A program made the translations under genes and the position numbers. DNA of 64,000 nt from Pseudomonas sp. ANT_J12 (GTDB lineage Bacteria > Pseudomonadota > Gammaproteobacteria > Pseudomonadales > Pseudomonadaceae), in assembly GCF_008370045.1 (NCBI RefSeq), contig NZ_VOBN01000006.1, forward strand, positions 186,001 through 250,000. The letters run 5' to 3'. How positions within the stretch are numbered: position 1 is the stretch's first letter; each line of letters starts with the position of its first letter. Of this stretch, positions 18,821 through 28,397 are shown in pieces. Under the pieces are notes generated by a model. The model was not told where the DNA came from and made no database searches. It was given only the letters and a program-made list of their open reading frames with translations.

Positions 18821-19720
18821 TTAAAGCGGTTTGCTACCGATGCTCACACCCAGGGTATGACTGGCACCCGCCGCCAGGTTCACCACGTCATCCATCACAT
18901 TCGCGGTCTCGATGCACAGCATGCGCTGCCAGCCATCGTCGGCCATGTCGCTGAACGCCGCCGCGCGATCGATCCACGGGTTCCAGATCACCGCCGTGCG
19001 CGAACCGCTGCTGGTCAGCTCGATGCGCCGTTCCCAGGCCGCGTCGACAAGGCTCAGCTTCGACGGGGTATTCAGGTAGATACGGTCTGTCTCGCCCGTA
19101 AAGGCCAGATCCCCGGCCTGAGTGGCCGTGCTCCAGTCCTTCGTCGTATCGATGTAACTCAAGCCATCCAGCCCTTCAACCTGCACGTTGCGCACATCGC
19201 TGACGGCGAAATAACTGTGCAATGCCTGGCTGATCGACACCGCCTCAGCACCGCGGTTGTGGCTGGTCAGGCTGATGTGCAGTTGCTCGTCCAGACGAAT
19301 GCTCAACGTCAAGTCCACCTGATGCGGCCAGCCCGGGAAACCACCTTCGGGGTACGGCAGGAGGAACTCCACGTTCAGGCTTTCGCCCTCGGTTTCGATG
19401 CCACCCAGTTCCCAATCCGTCGCCCGGACAAAACCATGGGCGCCCGCCGGCTCGTTGCTGACGCGCATGGCCTTGACGTTCGGCGGGTTGCGATCGAAGT
19501 TGCCGAACCACGGCCAGCAGATCGGCACACCGGCGCGGATGCTTTTGCCGGTCTTGAACACGGCCTCGTCGTTGAGCCAGATCAGCGGCGGTTGGCCGGC
19601 CAATTGGTAACTGAGGATGTGCGCGCCTTGCTGGGCCACCAGCAATTCGGCCTGACCGTGGCGGATGCGCCAGCAGTTCAGTTCATCCAGTTTGACGGCT
19701 TCAACGTTGGGCGTGCTCAT
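18821..19720 (-). CDS. D-hexose-6-phosphate mutarotase (YeaD family)
   Basis: The 299-aa protein (ATG at 19720, MSTPNVEAVKLDE) fits the YeaD/glucose-6-phosphate 1-epimerase family of the aldose-1-epimerase fold. Family segments include GVPICWPWFGN, EPAGAHGFVR (His likely catalytic) and VIWNPWID near residue 250. It interconverts the alpha and beta anomers of hexose 6-phosphates. Six extra codons upstream have a weaker start. The thioesterase gene lies 58 bp upstream on the same strand, so cotranscription is possible. Confidence 0.88.
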   Translation of the reverse strand: MSTPNVEAVKLDELNCWRIRHGQAELLVAQQGAHILSYQLAGQPPLIWLNDEAVFKTGKSIRAGVPICWPWFGNFDRNPPNVKAMRVSNEPAGAHGFVRATDWELGGIETEGESLNVEFLLPYPEGGFPGWPHQVDLTLSIRLDEQLHISLTSHNRGAEAVSISQALHSYFAVSDVRNVQVEGLDGLSYIDTTKDWSTATQAGDLAFTGETDRIYLNTPSKLSLVDAAWERRIELTSSGSRTAVIWNPWIDRAAAFSDMADDGWQRMLCIETANVMDDVVNLAAGASHTLGVSIGSKPL

Positions 19721-19778
19721 GGGGACAACTCTCAATCAGGATCAATGACTGCAATGGACCGCAAACCCCGCGCCGTGT

Positions 19779-20183
19779 TTAACGTGCGCGGGGCGGAACC
19801 GAACGGGTGCGACCGCTGCCGTCGATGGCGACGAACACGAACACCGCTTCAGTCACCTTACGCCACTCGCTGGACAGCGGATCGTCGCTCCAGACCTCGA
19901 CCATCATCTGGATCGAGCTGCGGCCGATTTCCAGCGCCTGGGTATAGAAGGAAAGCTGCGCGCCCACTGCCACCGGCACCAGGAACGCCATGCGGTCGAT
20001 GGCAACGGTCGCCACGCGGCCGCCGGCGACCTTGCTGGCCATCGCGGTGCCGGCCAAATCCATCTGCGCCACCAGCCAGCCGCCGAAAATATCGCCAAAG
20101 CCGTTAGTTTCGCGCGGGAGCGCGGTGATTTGCAGGGCCAGGTCGCCTTGCGGGATCGGATCTTCTTGTTCGAGCTCTATCAT
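19779..20183 (-). CDS. Acyl-CoA thioesterase (YciA-like, hotdog fold)
   Basis: The 134-aa protein has the single hotdog domain of YciA-type thioesterases, with NGFGDIFGGWLVAQMDLAG near residues 27-45 (catalytic Asp in QMDLAG) and the MAFLVPVAVGAQLSFY strand. It would hydrolyse acyl-CoA in the cytoplasm. Length is typical. The gene heads a minus-strand unit with the mutarotase gene downstream. Confidence 0.87.
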   Translation of the reverse strand: MIELEQEDPIPQGDLALQITALPRETNGFGDIFGGWLVAQMDLAGTAMASKVAGGRVATVAIDRMAFLVPVAVGAQLSFYTQALEIGRSSIQMMVEVWSDDPLSSEWRKVTEAVFVFVAIDGSGRTRSVPPRAR

Positions 20184-20551
20184 GCCGGGGGTGCCTCTGA
20201 CCCGTGACTCTTCATTAGTACTTCAAGGTGAATAGCCGTCTCAGAAAAAACGATTCAGCCCCGAACATACTACGTTCGTCACGTTTTTCATAAGGCGCCT
20301 AAAGGGAAACTCTGCGAAATCGCCTGTGAAGCCTGGCAGGCGTTTTCGCACAGCAACCCCTTACAAAAGCAGGTGCAAGGTTGCGAGTATATCGGTCGGT
20401 AGACTCCGAGACGACCGTCCGGTTCTCATTTCGACCGTCAAATACGCACCTCTATGTGCTTTTTCGAACAATTTGCTATCGTGCCGGACCTGCCCAAGCC
20501 TCCGCCAGCGTTGTTGGGGTTGCAGATCCGACTATAAGAGAAGCCCTTGCC
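20184..20551. other. Intergenic region between divergent thioesterase and MHS transporter genes
   Basis: These 368 bp carry no convincing gene, repeat or Pho box. They must contain the promoters for both divergent genes. I see no clear sigma-70 hexamer pair and no recognised operator. Confidence 0.5.
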
Positions 20552-21850
20552 ATGACCACAGCGCCCTCGAGCACTGCGCAGCCGACGCAATCCGCACGTC
20601 CGTTGTCCCGCAACGATTACAAGACCTTGTCGCTGTCCGCCTTGGGCGGCGCGCTGGAGTTTTACGACTTCATCATCTTCGTGTTCTTCGCCACGGTGGT
20701 CGGCAAACTGTTCTTTCCGGCCGACATGCCCGAGTGGCTGCGCCTGATGCAGACCTTCGGCATCTTCGCCGCCGGCTACCTGGCACGGCCGTTGGGCGGC
20801 ATCGTCATGGCGCACTTCGGTGACCTGCTGGGGCGCAAGAAAATGTTCACCCTGAGCATTTTCATGATGGCCGTGCCGACGCTGATCATGGGTCTGCTGC
20901 CAACCTATGCGCAGATCGGCCTGTGGGCGCCGATCCTGTTGTTGCTGATGCGCGTGATCCAGGGCGCGGCGATTGGCGGGGAAGTGCCCGGTGCCTGGGT
21001 CTTCGTTTCCGAACACGTGCCCCAGCGGCACATCGGCTACGCCTGCGGCACCCTGACCTGCGGCCTGACGGCCGGTATCCTCTTGGGTTCGTTGGTGGCC
21101 ACGGCGATCAACAGTATTTACACCCCGGTCGAAGTCGCGGATTACGCCTGGCGGATCCCGTTCCTGCTGGGCGGCGTGTTCGGCCTGTTCTCGGTCTACC
21201 TGCGCCGCTGGTTGCACGAAACCCCGGTGTTCGCCGAGCTGCAACTGCGCAAGGCCCTGGCCGAAGAAGTGCCGCTGCGCGCGGTGCTGCGCGACCATCG
21301 CGGGGCGATCCTGATTTCCATGCTGCTGACCTGGTTGCTGTCCGCCGGCATCATCGTCGTCATCCTGATGACCCCGACCGTGCTGCAGACCGTCTACCAC
21401 TTCTCGCCGACCACCGCATTACAGGCCAACAGCCTGGCCATCGTGTTCCTGAGCCTGGGTTGCGTGGCCTCCGGCGCACTGGCCGACCGCTTCGGCGCCG
21501 GCCGGGTGTTCGTGTTCGGCAGCGCCGCGTTGCTGATCAGTTCGTGGACCTTCTACCACAGCCTGTTCAACCACCCGGACTGGCTGTTCCCGATGTACGC
21601 CGTGACCGGCCTGCTCGTCGGCACCATCGGCGCCGTGCCGTACGTGATGGTCAAGGCCTTCCCGGCAGTGGTGCGCTTCAGCGGGCTGTCGTTCTCCTAC
21701 AACCTGGCCTACGCGATTTTTGGTGGACTGACGCCGATGGTTGTGACGTTGCTGCTCAAGGAGAGCCCGATGGGGCCGGCCTATTACGTGGCGATTATTT
21801 GTGGGGTCGGGATTTTGGTGGGTGCGTATCTTTGGAAGGAGGGGCGTTAA
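20552..21850 (+). CDS. MFS transporter of the metabolite:H+ symporter (MHS/ProP-like) family
   Basis: The 432-aa protein has about twelve membrane segments and the MHS signature near the N-terminus, GGALEFYDFIIFVFFA, plus RPLGGIVMAHFGDLLGRKK between helices 2 and 3. MHS members import organic acids or compatible solutes such as citrate, alpha-ketoglutarate, shikimate or proline. The ATG at 20552 follows AAGAGAAG. It lies upstream of pstS on the same strand, as in P. aeruginosa (PA5370-PA5369), but a repeat element and a Pho box separate the two, so it need not be phosphate-regulated. Confidence 0.88.
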   Translation: MTTAPSSTAQPTQSARPLSRNDYKTLSLSALGGALEFYDFIIFVFFATVVGKLFFPADMPEWLRLMQTFGIFAAGYLARPLGGIVMAHFGDLLGRKKMFTLSIFMMAVPTLIMGLLPTYAQIGLWAPILLLLMRVIQGAAIGGEVPGAWVFVSEHVPQRHIGYACGTLTCGLTAGILLGSLVATAINSIYTPVEVADYAWRIPFLLGGVFGLFSVYLRRWLHETPVFAELQLRKALAEEVPLRAVLRDHRGAILISMLLTWLLSAGIIVVILMTPTVLQTVYHFSPTTALQANSLAIVFLSLGCVASGALADRFGAGRVFVFGSAALLISSWTFYHSLFNHPDWLFPMYAVTGLLVGTIGAVPYVMVKAFPAVVRFSGLSFSYNLAYAIFGGLTPMVVTLLLKESPMGPAYYVAIICGVGILVGAYLWKEGR

Positions 21851-21860
21851 GCCAGCAACC

Positions 21861-21971
21861 GATCGTTCCCACGCTCTGCGTGGGAATGCATTCCGTGACG
21901 CTCCGCGTCACATCTCACAGCGGACGCAGAGCGTCCCAGGATGCATTCCCACGCAGAGCGTGGGAACGATC
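21861..21971. repeat. Long inverted repeat element (GATCGTTCCCACGC family), copy 3
   Basis: The element has inverted ends GATCGTTCCCACGCTCTGCG and the inner TGACGCTCCGCGTCA and GGACGCAGAGCGTCC palindromes. It lies 10 bp after the MHS transporter stop and 17 bp before the Pho box of pstS, so it separates the two transcription units. Confidence 0.75.
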
Positions 21972-21988
21972 TGTCACGACATGCTGGC

Positions 21989-22043
21989 CTTTCATCCAAT
22001 TGTCATATTTCAGCCATAGAGTGTTCACACGGCCTGCTGATAC
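21989..22043 (+). promoter_or_regulatory. Pho box and promoter of pstS
   Basis: Three seven-base PhoB repeats stand exactly 11 bp apart: CTTTCAT (21989), TTGTCAT (22000) and CAGCCAT (22011). A weak fourth, TGTTCAC (22022), keeps the phase. TGATAC at 22038-22043 can serve as the -10 element. PhoB normally replaces the -35 contact at such sites. The pstS start is at 22085 after CTAGGAGTAAGGC. Confidence 0.85.
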
Positions 22044-22084
22044 TTGGCCCCGACTTAACACACCCTATCTGCTAGGAGTAAGGC

Positions 22085-23086
22085 ATGAAACTGAAGCGTT
22101 TGATGGCGGCAATGACTTTTGTCGCTGCTGGCGTTGCGACTGCCAACGCGTTCGCCGCTGTTGACCCTGCGATCCCGAGCTACACCAAGACCACTGGTGT
22201 ATCGGGCAACCTGTCCAGCGTCGGCTCCGATACCCTGGCCAACCTCATGACCCTGTGGGCTGAGAACTACAAAAAAGAATACCCGAACGTAAACATCCAG
22301 ATTCAGGCCGCTGGCTCCGCCACTGCGCCACCTGCGCTGACTGAAGGCACCTCTAACCTGGGCCCGATGAGCCGCAAGATGAAGGACACCGAACTGGCGG
22401 CCTTCGAGCAGAAGTACGGCTACAAGCCAACCGCTATCCCGGTTGCCGTGGACGCCCTGGCTGTTTTCGTACACAAAGACAACCCGATCCAGCACCTGAC
22501 CATGGAACAAGTCGACGCGATCTTCTCGTCCACTCGTCTGTGCGGCGCTAAAGCCGACGTTAAAACCTGGGGCGACCTGGGTGTGACCGGCGACCTGGCC
22601 AACAAGCCGGTTCAGCTGTTCGGTCGTAACTCGGTGTCCGGCACCTACGGCTACTTCAAAGAAGAAGCCCTGTGCAAAGGCGACTACAAGCCAAACGTCA
22701 ACGAACAACCAGGTTCGGCTTCGGTCGTGCAGTCGATCAGCTCCTCGCTGAACGGCATCGGTTACTCGGGCATCGGCTACAAAACCGCTAGCGTGAAAAC
22801 CGTGGCTCTGTCGAAGAAGGGCAGCACTGAATTCATCGAAGACAGCGAAGAAAACGCCCTGAACGGCAAATACCCGTTGTCGCGTTTCCTCTACGTGTAC
22901 GTCAACAAGGCCCCGAACAAGCCTCTGGCCCCGCTGGAAGCCGAGTTCGTGAAACTGGTTCTGTCCAAACAGGGCCAGGAAGTTGTAGTGAAAGACGGCT
23001 ACATCCCACTGCCGGCCAAGGTTGCTGCAAAAGCACTGGCTGACCTGGGTCTGGCGGAAGGCGGCGCTGAAGTCGCAAAAAAGTAA
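22085..23086 (+). CDS. pstS: Periplasmic phosphate-binding protein of the Pst transporter
   Basis: The 333-aa protein has a signal peptide of about 25 residues ([12 protein letters not shown]...FAA), then the phosphate-binding fold with [23 protein letters not shown] and [11 protein letters not shown] segments that line the phosphate site. It captures inorganic phosphate for PstC-PstA-PstB. The gene follows a multi-repeat Pho box. Codon use is strongly biased, as expected for a protein made in large amounts under phosphate starvation. The 307-bp gap to pstC holds a hairpin, a nested repeat and a second Pho box, so pstS may be partly uncoupled from the rest. Confidence 0.96.
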   Translation: MKLKRLMAAMTFVAAGVATANAFAAVDPAIPSYTKTTGVSGNLSSVGSDTLANLMTLWAENYKKEYPNVNIQIQAAGSATAPPALTEGTSNLGPMSRKMKDTELAAFEQKYGYKPTAIPVAVDALAVFVHKDNPIQHLTMEQVDAIFSSTRLCGAKADVKTWGDLGVTGDLANKPVQLFGRNSVSGTYGYFKEEALCKGDYKPNVNEQPGSASVVQSISSSLNGIGYSGIGYKTASVKTVALSKKGSTEFIEDSEENALNGKYPLSRFLYVYVNKAPNKPLAPLEAEFVKLVLSKQGQEVVVKDGYIPLPAKVAAKALADLGLAEGGAEVAKK

Positions 23087-23092
23087 AACCCT

Positions 23093-23116
23093 AGGTCCGG
23101 GGCTCGCCCCGGACCT
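23093..23116. terminator. Hairpin immediately after pstS
   Basis: AGGTCCGGGG and CCCCGGACCT form a perfect 10-bp stem with a 4-nt loop, 7 bp after the pstS stop. No T-run follows. It could protect the pstS message or weaken readthrough into pstC. Confidence 0.5.
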
Positions 23117-23117
23117 G

Positions 23118-23275
23118 TGTAGGAGCGAAGCTTGGGTGGCGAGGGGGCTTGCCCCCGTTTGACTGCGAAGCAGTCATAAATCGGTCGACGACGATAATGC
23201 GATGGCTGATTCGATGGGCGCGCTTCGCTCCCCAACGGGGGCAAGCCCCCTCGCCACACAAGCCTCGCTCCTACA
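23118..23275. repeat. Nested repeat: one palindromic element inserted inside a REP
   Basis: The outer arms TGTAGGAGCGAAGCTTG and AAGCCTCGCTCCTACA are the two ends of the common REP. Between them lies a different element with arms GTGGCGAGGGGGCTTGCCCC and its inverted partner. Its inner part has GACTGCGAAGCAGTC. It separates pstS from the Pho box of pstC. Confidence 0.7.
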
Positions 23276-23342
23276 AATGCCGGTCAATACCGGCTCCCAA
23301 ATTTCCGGTCCTCTGCCAGTTCCCGCTGGCGGCGGATTTGTT

Positions 23343-23387
23343 GCGTCACTGCATTGTCATCTTTCTGTCATACAGGATCGCTAGGGT
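23343..23387 (+). promoter_or_regulatory. Second Pho box, upstream of pstC
   Basis: TTGTCAT (23354), spacer CTTT and CTGTCAT (23365) form a near-perfect Pho box, with a weaker GCGTCAC 11 bp upstream (23343). TAGGGT at 23382 is a possible -10. Transcription would then start close to the first pstC ATG (23394), leaving almost no leader, unless the start at 23418 is used. Confidence 0.8.
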
Positions 23388-23393
23388 GTGCGC

Positions 23394-25676
23394 ATGAATG
23401 ATCTGGCCAATTCCACCATGACTAACAATCCCCCCAAGCGAATTGACTTCAATACGCCTGAACTGCAACGCAAGCGTCGCATCCGCGCGCTCAAAGATCG
23501 CCTGACCCGCTGGTACGTGCTCATTGGCGGCCTCGCCGTCCTCGGTGCGATCACGCTGATCTTCTTCTTCCTTGGTTACGTCGTCTTTCCCCTGTTTCAG
23601 GGGGCTGATCTGACGGCCAAGGACGCCATCACGCCTGCCTGGATGCAAGACGCCGGCAAGCCGCTGATGATCTCTCTGGAAGAACAGAACCAGGTCGCCA
23701 TGCGGGTTTCCGACAAGGGCCAGGCTCTTTTCTTCGATATCGACAGTGGCGCCGAACTGCGGCGCGTCGATCTGCCAATTCCGGCCGGTGCCACCGTGAC
23801 CTCGATTGGCGAAGACCAGCCTGGCCATCCGCTGGTGGCGGTCGGTCTGTCCAATGGTCAGGTGCTGGTGTTCCGTCACACCTATAAAGTCAGTTACCCG
23901 GACGGCAAGAAGACCATTTCACCAGCCGTCGAGTACCCGTACGGCGAAACCCCGATTGCGTTGAACGAAGCGGGCGGTGCGCTGGAGCACGTCAGCCTCA
24001 ACGCCACCGACACCACGCTGATGCTGGTTGGCTCCACCGGTTCGCAACTCAATGTGCTGTCGCTGACCAGCGAAGAAAACATGATGACCGGTGAAGTCAC
24101 CAACGAGCAGAAGCGTATCGATCTGCCGCAAATGACCGAGCCGGTGAAGAACATCTTCGTCGACCCGCGCCAACAGTGGTTGTACGTGATTAACGGGCGC
24201 GCCCAGGCCGATGTGTTCAGCCTGCGCGACAAGAGCCTTAACGGTCGCTACAAATTGCTTGAAGACGGCGAAGCGCAAATCACGGCCAGCACCCAATTGG
24301 TGGGCGGTATTTCGCTGATTCTCGGTGACTCCAAGGGTGGCCTGGCCCAGTGGTTTATGGCTCGCGACCCGGATGGCGAACTGCGCCTGAAGCAGATCCG
24401 CACCTTCCAGATGGGCACCACGCCGATCGTTGAAATCAGCGCCGAAGAACGTCGCAAAGGTTTTGTTGCCCTCGACGCCTCCGGCAAGCTTGGTGTGTTC
24501 CACAGCACCGCGCACCGCACCTTGCTGGTCGATCAGGTGGTCGATGGCCAAGGGATCTTCGGTCTGTCGCCACGGGCTAACCGCCTGATCGTCGAAGCAG
24601 GCGGCAAGATTCAACCGCTGCTGCTCGACAACCCGCACCCGGAGGTTTCCTGGAGCGCCCTGTGGAGCAAGGTCTGGTACGAGAACTACGACGAACCTAA
24701 ATACGTCTGGCAATCGACTGCAGCCAACACTGACTTCGAACCGAAGATGAGTTTGTCGCCGCTGACCTTCGGTACCTTGAAGGCCGCGTTCTACGCCATG
24801 TTGCTGGCCGCACCGCTGGCCGTCGCTGCCGCGATCTACACCGCCTACTTCATGGCCCCGAGCTTGCGCCGCAAGGTCAAGCCAGTGATCGAACTGATGG
24901 AAGCGATGCCGACGGTGATCCTCGGTTTCTTCGCCGGCCTGTTCCTCGCACCTTATGTGGAAGGGCATTTGCCGGGCATCTTCAGCCTATTGATGCTCCT
25001 GCCGATTGGCATCCTGGTGGCCGGTTTCGTCTTCAGTCGCCTGCCTGAGTCGATCCGCCTGAAAGTGCCGGACGGCTGGGAAAGCGCGATCCTGATCCCG
25101 GTGATCCTGTTTGTGGGCTGGTTGTCGCTGTACATGAGCCCGTACATGGAAACCTGGTTCTTCGGCGGCGACATGCGCATGTGGATCTCCCACGACCTGG
25201 GCATCACCTACGACCAGCGCAACGCCCTGGTAGTCGGCCTGGCCATGGGTTTCGCGGTGATCCCGAACATCTACTCCATCGCCGAAGACGCCGTGTTCAG
25301 CGTGCCTCGCGGCCTGACCCTCGGTTCCCTGGCCCTCGGCGCCACACCGTGGCAGACCATGACCCGCGTGGTGATCCTCACCGCCAGCCCGGGCATTTTC
25401 TCGGCACTGATGATCGGCATGGGCCGCGCGGTCGGTGAAACGATGATCGTGCTGATGGCCACCGGTAACACCCCAGTCATGGAAATGAACCTGTTCGAAG
25501 GCCTGCGCACCCTGGCGGCCAACGTTGCGGTGGAAATGCCGGAGTCGGAAGTCGGCGGCAGCCACTACCGCGTGCTGTTCCTCTCGGCGCTGGTACTGCT
25601 GTTGTTCACCTTCGTCATGAACACCCTCGCGGAGCTGATTCGTCAGCGTCTGCGCAAGAAATACTCGTCGCTTTAA
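23394..25676 (+). CDS. pstC: Phosphate ABC transporter permease PstC, with large periplasmic domain
   Basis: The 760-aa protein is more than twice the length of E. coli PstC. After an N-terminal membrane helix (WYVLIGGLAVLGAITLIFFF) comes a soluble, probably periplasmic domain of roughly 380 residues. The permease core begins near residue 465. It contains the binding-protein-dependent transport motif (LALGATPWQTM...), and the MTRVVILTASPGI region contacts PstB. Long PstC forms are usual in Pseudomonas. I chose the ATG at 23394 (MNDLANSTMTNN), with AGGG upstream; 23418 is a plausible alternative. pstA follows 15 bp downstream. Confidence 0.94.
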   Translation: MNDLANSTMTNNPPKRIDFNTPELQRKRRIRALKDRLTRWYVLIGGLAVLGAITLIFFFLGYVVFPLFQGADLTAKDAITPAWMQDAGKPLMISLEEQNQVAMRVSDKGQALFFDIDSGAELRRVDLPIPAGATVTSIGEDQPGHPLVAVGLSNGQVLVFRHTYKVSYPDGKKTISPAVEYPYGETPIALNEAGGALEHVSLNATDTTLMLVGSTGSQLNVLSLTSEENMMTGEVTNEQKRIDLPQMTEPVKNIFVDPRQQWLYVINGRAQADVFSLRDKSLNGRYKLLEDGEAQITASTQLVGGISLILGDSKGGLAQWFMARDPDGELRLKQIRTFQMGTTPIVEISAEERRKGFVALDASGKLGVFHSTAHRTLLVDQVVDGQGIFGLSPRANRLIVEAGGKIQPLLLDNPHPEVSWSALWSKVWYENYDEPKYVWQSTAANTDFEPKMSLSPLTFGTLKAAFYAMLLAAPLAVAAAIYTAYFMAPSLRRKVKPVIELMEAMPTVILGFFAGLFLAPYVEGHLPGIFSLLMLLPIGILVAGFVFSRLPESIRLKVPDGWESAILIPVILFVGWLSLYMSPYMETWFFGGDMRMWISHDLGITYDQRNALVVGLAMGFAVIPNIYSIAEDAVFSVPRGLTLGSLALGATPWQTMTRVVILTASPGIFSALMIGMGRAVGETMIVLMATGNTPVMEMNLFEGLRTLAANVAVEMPESEVGGSHYRVLFLSALVLLLFTFVMNTLAELIRQRLRKKYSSL

Positions 25677-25691
25677 GAAAGGTAGAAGTCT

Positions 25692-27362
25692 GTGAAACAG
25701 AACTCCCTGAATGGATGGTTCAAGAGCGGCGCCCCCGGCGTCTGGATCAGCGGTGGCGCGGTGTCCATCGCGGTCATCATGACCATTGGCTTGCTGGCCG
25801 TGATTGCCGTGCGCGGCCTCGGTCACTTCTGGCCGGCGGACCTGATCCACGCCAGCTACGACGTCCCGGGCCAGGCCAATCACCTGGTGATCGGCGAAGT
25901 GGTGCAGAAAGAAGAAGTGCCCCGCGAGCGCCTGAAAAGCGCTGGCCTGCCGGTGCCCGATGTGGGCCCGGAGTTCATGACCCGCGAGCTGATCAAGGTC
26001 GGCAACCGTGACTTGAACGGCAACGACTTCACCTGGATCGTCGGCGAGTGGCTGACCAACCAGAAGACGCCACCCGAGCTGATGGCCATCGAGCGTCGCG
26101 AGTGGGGCAACTTCTACGGTTACCTGGTCAACGTCAAACAGGACGGCAAGGTGATCGCCGAGGGCGAGGCCGCGTGGCCGGAGTTGCAGGCCCGTGTCGA
26201 TCGCGTCAACAAACTTGCGGCACAGCTCAAGACCCTGGAGAAATCCGACATCGGCGCGATCAACGCCGGTCTGGAACGTATCCGTCTGCACGGTCGCAAG
26301 CTGGAACTGGCCGGCAAACTGGACGCTACCGCGCAAGCGGACATGGACGCCGAAAAGGCTGAACTGAACGCCCGTTACCAGGACATCGAAGCGCGCCTGA
26401 GCGATCTGCACGCCCAATTCAACCGCGACAGCCTCACCGCTCGCGACGCCAACGGCAAAGAGCTCGAAATCGGCATCGGCAAAGTGGTTCACGCCTACCA
26501 GCCGAACGCCATGGGCACCTTTACCAAGATCGGCTTCTACTTTGGCAAGGTCTGGGAATTCCTGTCCGACGACCCGCGCGAAGCGAATACCGAAGGCGGG
26601 ATCTTCCCGGCGATCTTCGGCACCGTGATGATGACCCTGATCATGGCGATGATCGTGACCCCGTTCGGCGTGCTGGCGGCGGTGTACCTGCGTGAATACG
26701 CCAAGCAGAACGCGCTGACGCGGATTATCCGCATCGCCGTGAACAACCTGGCGGGCGTCCCGGCCATCGTTTACGGGGTGTTCGGCCTGGGCTTCTTCGT
26801 GTACGTACTTGGCGGTTCGCTGGACCGGATCTTCTTCCCCGAAGCGTTGCCAGCACCGACCTTCGGTACGCCAGGCCTGCTCTGGGCTTCGCTGACCCTG
26901 GCATTGCTGGCGGTGCCGGTGGTGATCGTGGCCACCGAAGAGGGCCTGGCGCGGATTCCTCGCACCGTGCGTGAAGGCTCGTTGGCCCTCGGCGCGACCA
27001 AGGCTGAAACCTTGTGGAAGATCGTGCTGCCGATGGCCAGCCCGGCGATGATGACCGGCATGATCCTCGCCGTGGCCCGCGCCGCCGGTGAAGTGGCGCC
27101 GCTGATGCTGGTAGGTGTGGTGAAACTGGCGCCGTCGCTGCCGGTGGACGGCAACTACCCGTACTTGCACCTTGACCAGAAGATCATGCACTTGGGCTTC
27201 CATATTTATGACGTCGGCTTCCAGAGCCCGAACGTCGAAGCCGCACGACCGCTGGTGTACGCCACGGCACTGTTGCTGGTGCTGGTGATCGCGACGTTGA
27301 ACCTGTCGGCGGTCTACATCCGCAACCACCTGCGCGAAAAATACAAAGCGTTGGATAGCTAA
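25692..27362 (+). CDS. pstA: Phosphate ABC transporter permease PstA, with large insert
   Basis: The 556-aa protein starts with GTG at 25692 ([10 protein letters not shown]), preceded by AAAGGTAG. An N-terminal helix is followed by a long soluble segment rich in charged, helix-forming sequence (about residues 60-290, with a coiled-coil look at [20 protein letters not shown]). The membrane core starts at [20 protein letters not shown]. The EAA-type loop is [17 protein letters not shown]. It pairs with PstC to form the phosphate channel. A repeat of 70-75 bp separates it from pstB. Confidence 0.94.
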   Translation: MKQNSLNGWFKSGAPGVWISGGAVSIAVIMTIGLLAVIAVRGLGHFWPADLIHASYDVPGQANHLVIGEVVQKEEVPRERLKSAGLPVPDVGPEFMTRELIKVGNRDLNGNDFTWIVGEWLTNQKTPPELMAIERREWGNFYGYLVNVKQDGKVIAEGEAAWPELQARVDRVNKLAAQLKTLEKSDIGAINAGLERIRLHGRKLELAGKLDATAQADMDAEKAELNARYQDIEARLSDLHAQFNRDSLTARDANGKELEIGIGKVVHAYQPNAMGTFTKIGFYFGKVWEFLSDDPREANTEGGIFPAIFGTVMMTLIMAMIVTPFGVLAAVYLREYAKQNALTRIIRIAVNNLAGVPAIVYGVFGLGFFVYVLGGSLDRIFFPEALPAPTFGTPGLLWASLTLALLAVPVVIVATEEGLARIPRTVREGSLALGATKAETLWKIVLPMASPAMMTGMILAVARAAGEVAPLMLVGVVKLAPSLPVDGNYPYLHLDQKIMHLGFHIYDVGFQSPNVEAARPLVYATALLLVLVIATLNLSAVYIRNHLREKYKALDS

Positions 27363-27364
27363 AG

Positions 27365-27438
27365 CCATTAGCCACAAGCGGCAAGCTACACGCCGCTTTT
27401 GCTCAAACTTGCAGCTTGCAGCTAAAAGCTTGCAGCTA
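27365..27438. repeat. AGCTTGCAGCT-type intergenic repeat, copy 1 (pstA-pstB)
   Basis: The gap contains CCACAAGCGGCAAGCTAC, CTTGCAGCTTGCAGCT and AAAGCTTGCAGCTACG, short imperfect repeats in both orientations that can pair with one another. The same sequence type occurs between pstB and phoU and between phoB and phoR, and nowhere else that I found in the window. Confidence 0.65.
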
Positions 27439-27454
27439 CGAACGGAGTGAGACC

Positions 27455-28288
27455 ATGCAGCACGAAACACATACCCACGGCATCAACATGTCCGCTCTGG
27501 GCCGCGACAAACAGAGCCTGAGCCTTGCGCAGGAAACCGTGGCCATCGAAGTGCCGGGCCTGAGCCTGTTCTACGGCGACAAACAAGCGCTGTTCGATGT
27601 CAGCATGAACATCCCGAAACAGCGCGTGACCGCCTTCATCGGCCCGTCCGGTTGCGGCAAGTCCACGCTGCTGCGCACCTTCAACCGCATGAACGACCTG
27701 GTGGACGGCTGCCGCGTCGAAGGCGCGATCAACCTCTACGGCAACAACATCTACCGCAAGGGCGAAGACGTGGCCGAGCTGCGTCGCCGTGTGGGCATGG
27801 TGTTCCAGAAGCCGAACCCGTTCCCGAAAACCATCTACGAAAACGTTGTTTACGGCCTGCGCATCCAGGGCATCAACAAGAAACGCATTCTTGATGAAGC
27901 CGTCGAGTGGGCGTTGAAAGGCGCGGCGCTGTGGGATGAAGTCAAAGACCGCCTGCACGAGTCGGCACTCGGCCTGTCCGGTGGTCAGCAGCAACGTCTG
28001 GTGATCGCCCGCACCATCGCCGTGGAGCCGGAAGTGCTGCTGCTCGACGAACCATGCTCGGCCCTCGACCCGATCTCCACGCTGAAAGTCGAAGAGCTGA
28101 TCTACGAACTGAAATCCAAGTTCACCATCGTCATCGTGACCCACAACATGCAACAGGCCGCGCGGGTTTCCGACTACACGGCGTTCATGTACATGGGCAA
28201 ACTGGTGGAGTTCGGCGACACCGACACCTTGTTCACCAATCCGGCGAAGAAGCAGACCGAAGATTACATTACCGGCCGGTATGGCTAG
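27455..28288 (+). CDS. pstB: Phosphate ABC transporter ATP-binding protein
   Basis: The 277-aa ATPase has Walker [10 protein letters not shown] (residues 63-71), the ABC signature LSGGQQQR and Walker B VLLLDEP with the downstream switch histidine in THNMQQ. It energises phosphate uptake through PstC-PstA and, with PhoU, helps hold PhoR inactive when phosphate is plentiful. The ATG at 27455 follows CGGAGTGAG. Confidence 0.96.
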   Translation: MQHETHTHGINMSALGRDKQSLSLAQETVAIEVPGLSLFYGDKQALFDVSMNIPKQRVTAFIGPSGCGKSTLLRTFNRMNDLVDGCRVEGAINLYGNNIYRKGEDVAELRRRVGMVFQKPNPFPKTIYENVVYGLRIQGINKKRILDEAVEWALKGAALWDEVKDRLHESALGLSGGQQQRLVIARTIAVEPEVLLLDEPCSALDPISTLKVEELIYELKSKFTIVIVTHNMQQAARVSDYTAFMYMGKLVEFGDTDTLFTNPAKKQTEDYITGRYG

Positions 28289-28293
28289 GAATA

Positions 28294-28382
28294 GCTGCAA
28301 GCCGCAAGCTTCAAGCGGCAAGTAAAAGCGGTCCGAGTACGACACAACACAGCTTGCAGCTTGTAGCTTGCAGCTCACAGCT
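28294..28382. repeat. AGCTTGCAGCT-type intergenic repeat, copy 2 (pstB-phoU)
   Basis: GCTGCAAGCCGCAAGCTTC and AAGCGGCAAGTAAAAGCGG on the left are answered by AGCTTGCAGCTTGTAGCTT and GCAGCTCACAGCT on the right, giving a weakly palindromic element in the 109-bp gap. It resembles the copies at 27365 and 34337. Confidence 0.65.
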
Positions 28383-28397
28383 ATCGCGGAGCAAAAG

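Noticed and set aside
24987..27470. An 827-codon minus-strand frame opposite pstC and pstA
   Set aside because: Rich in His, Gln and Arg as typical for antisense of GC-rich genes, and it crosses two certain genes and an operon junction.
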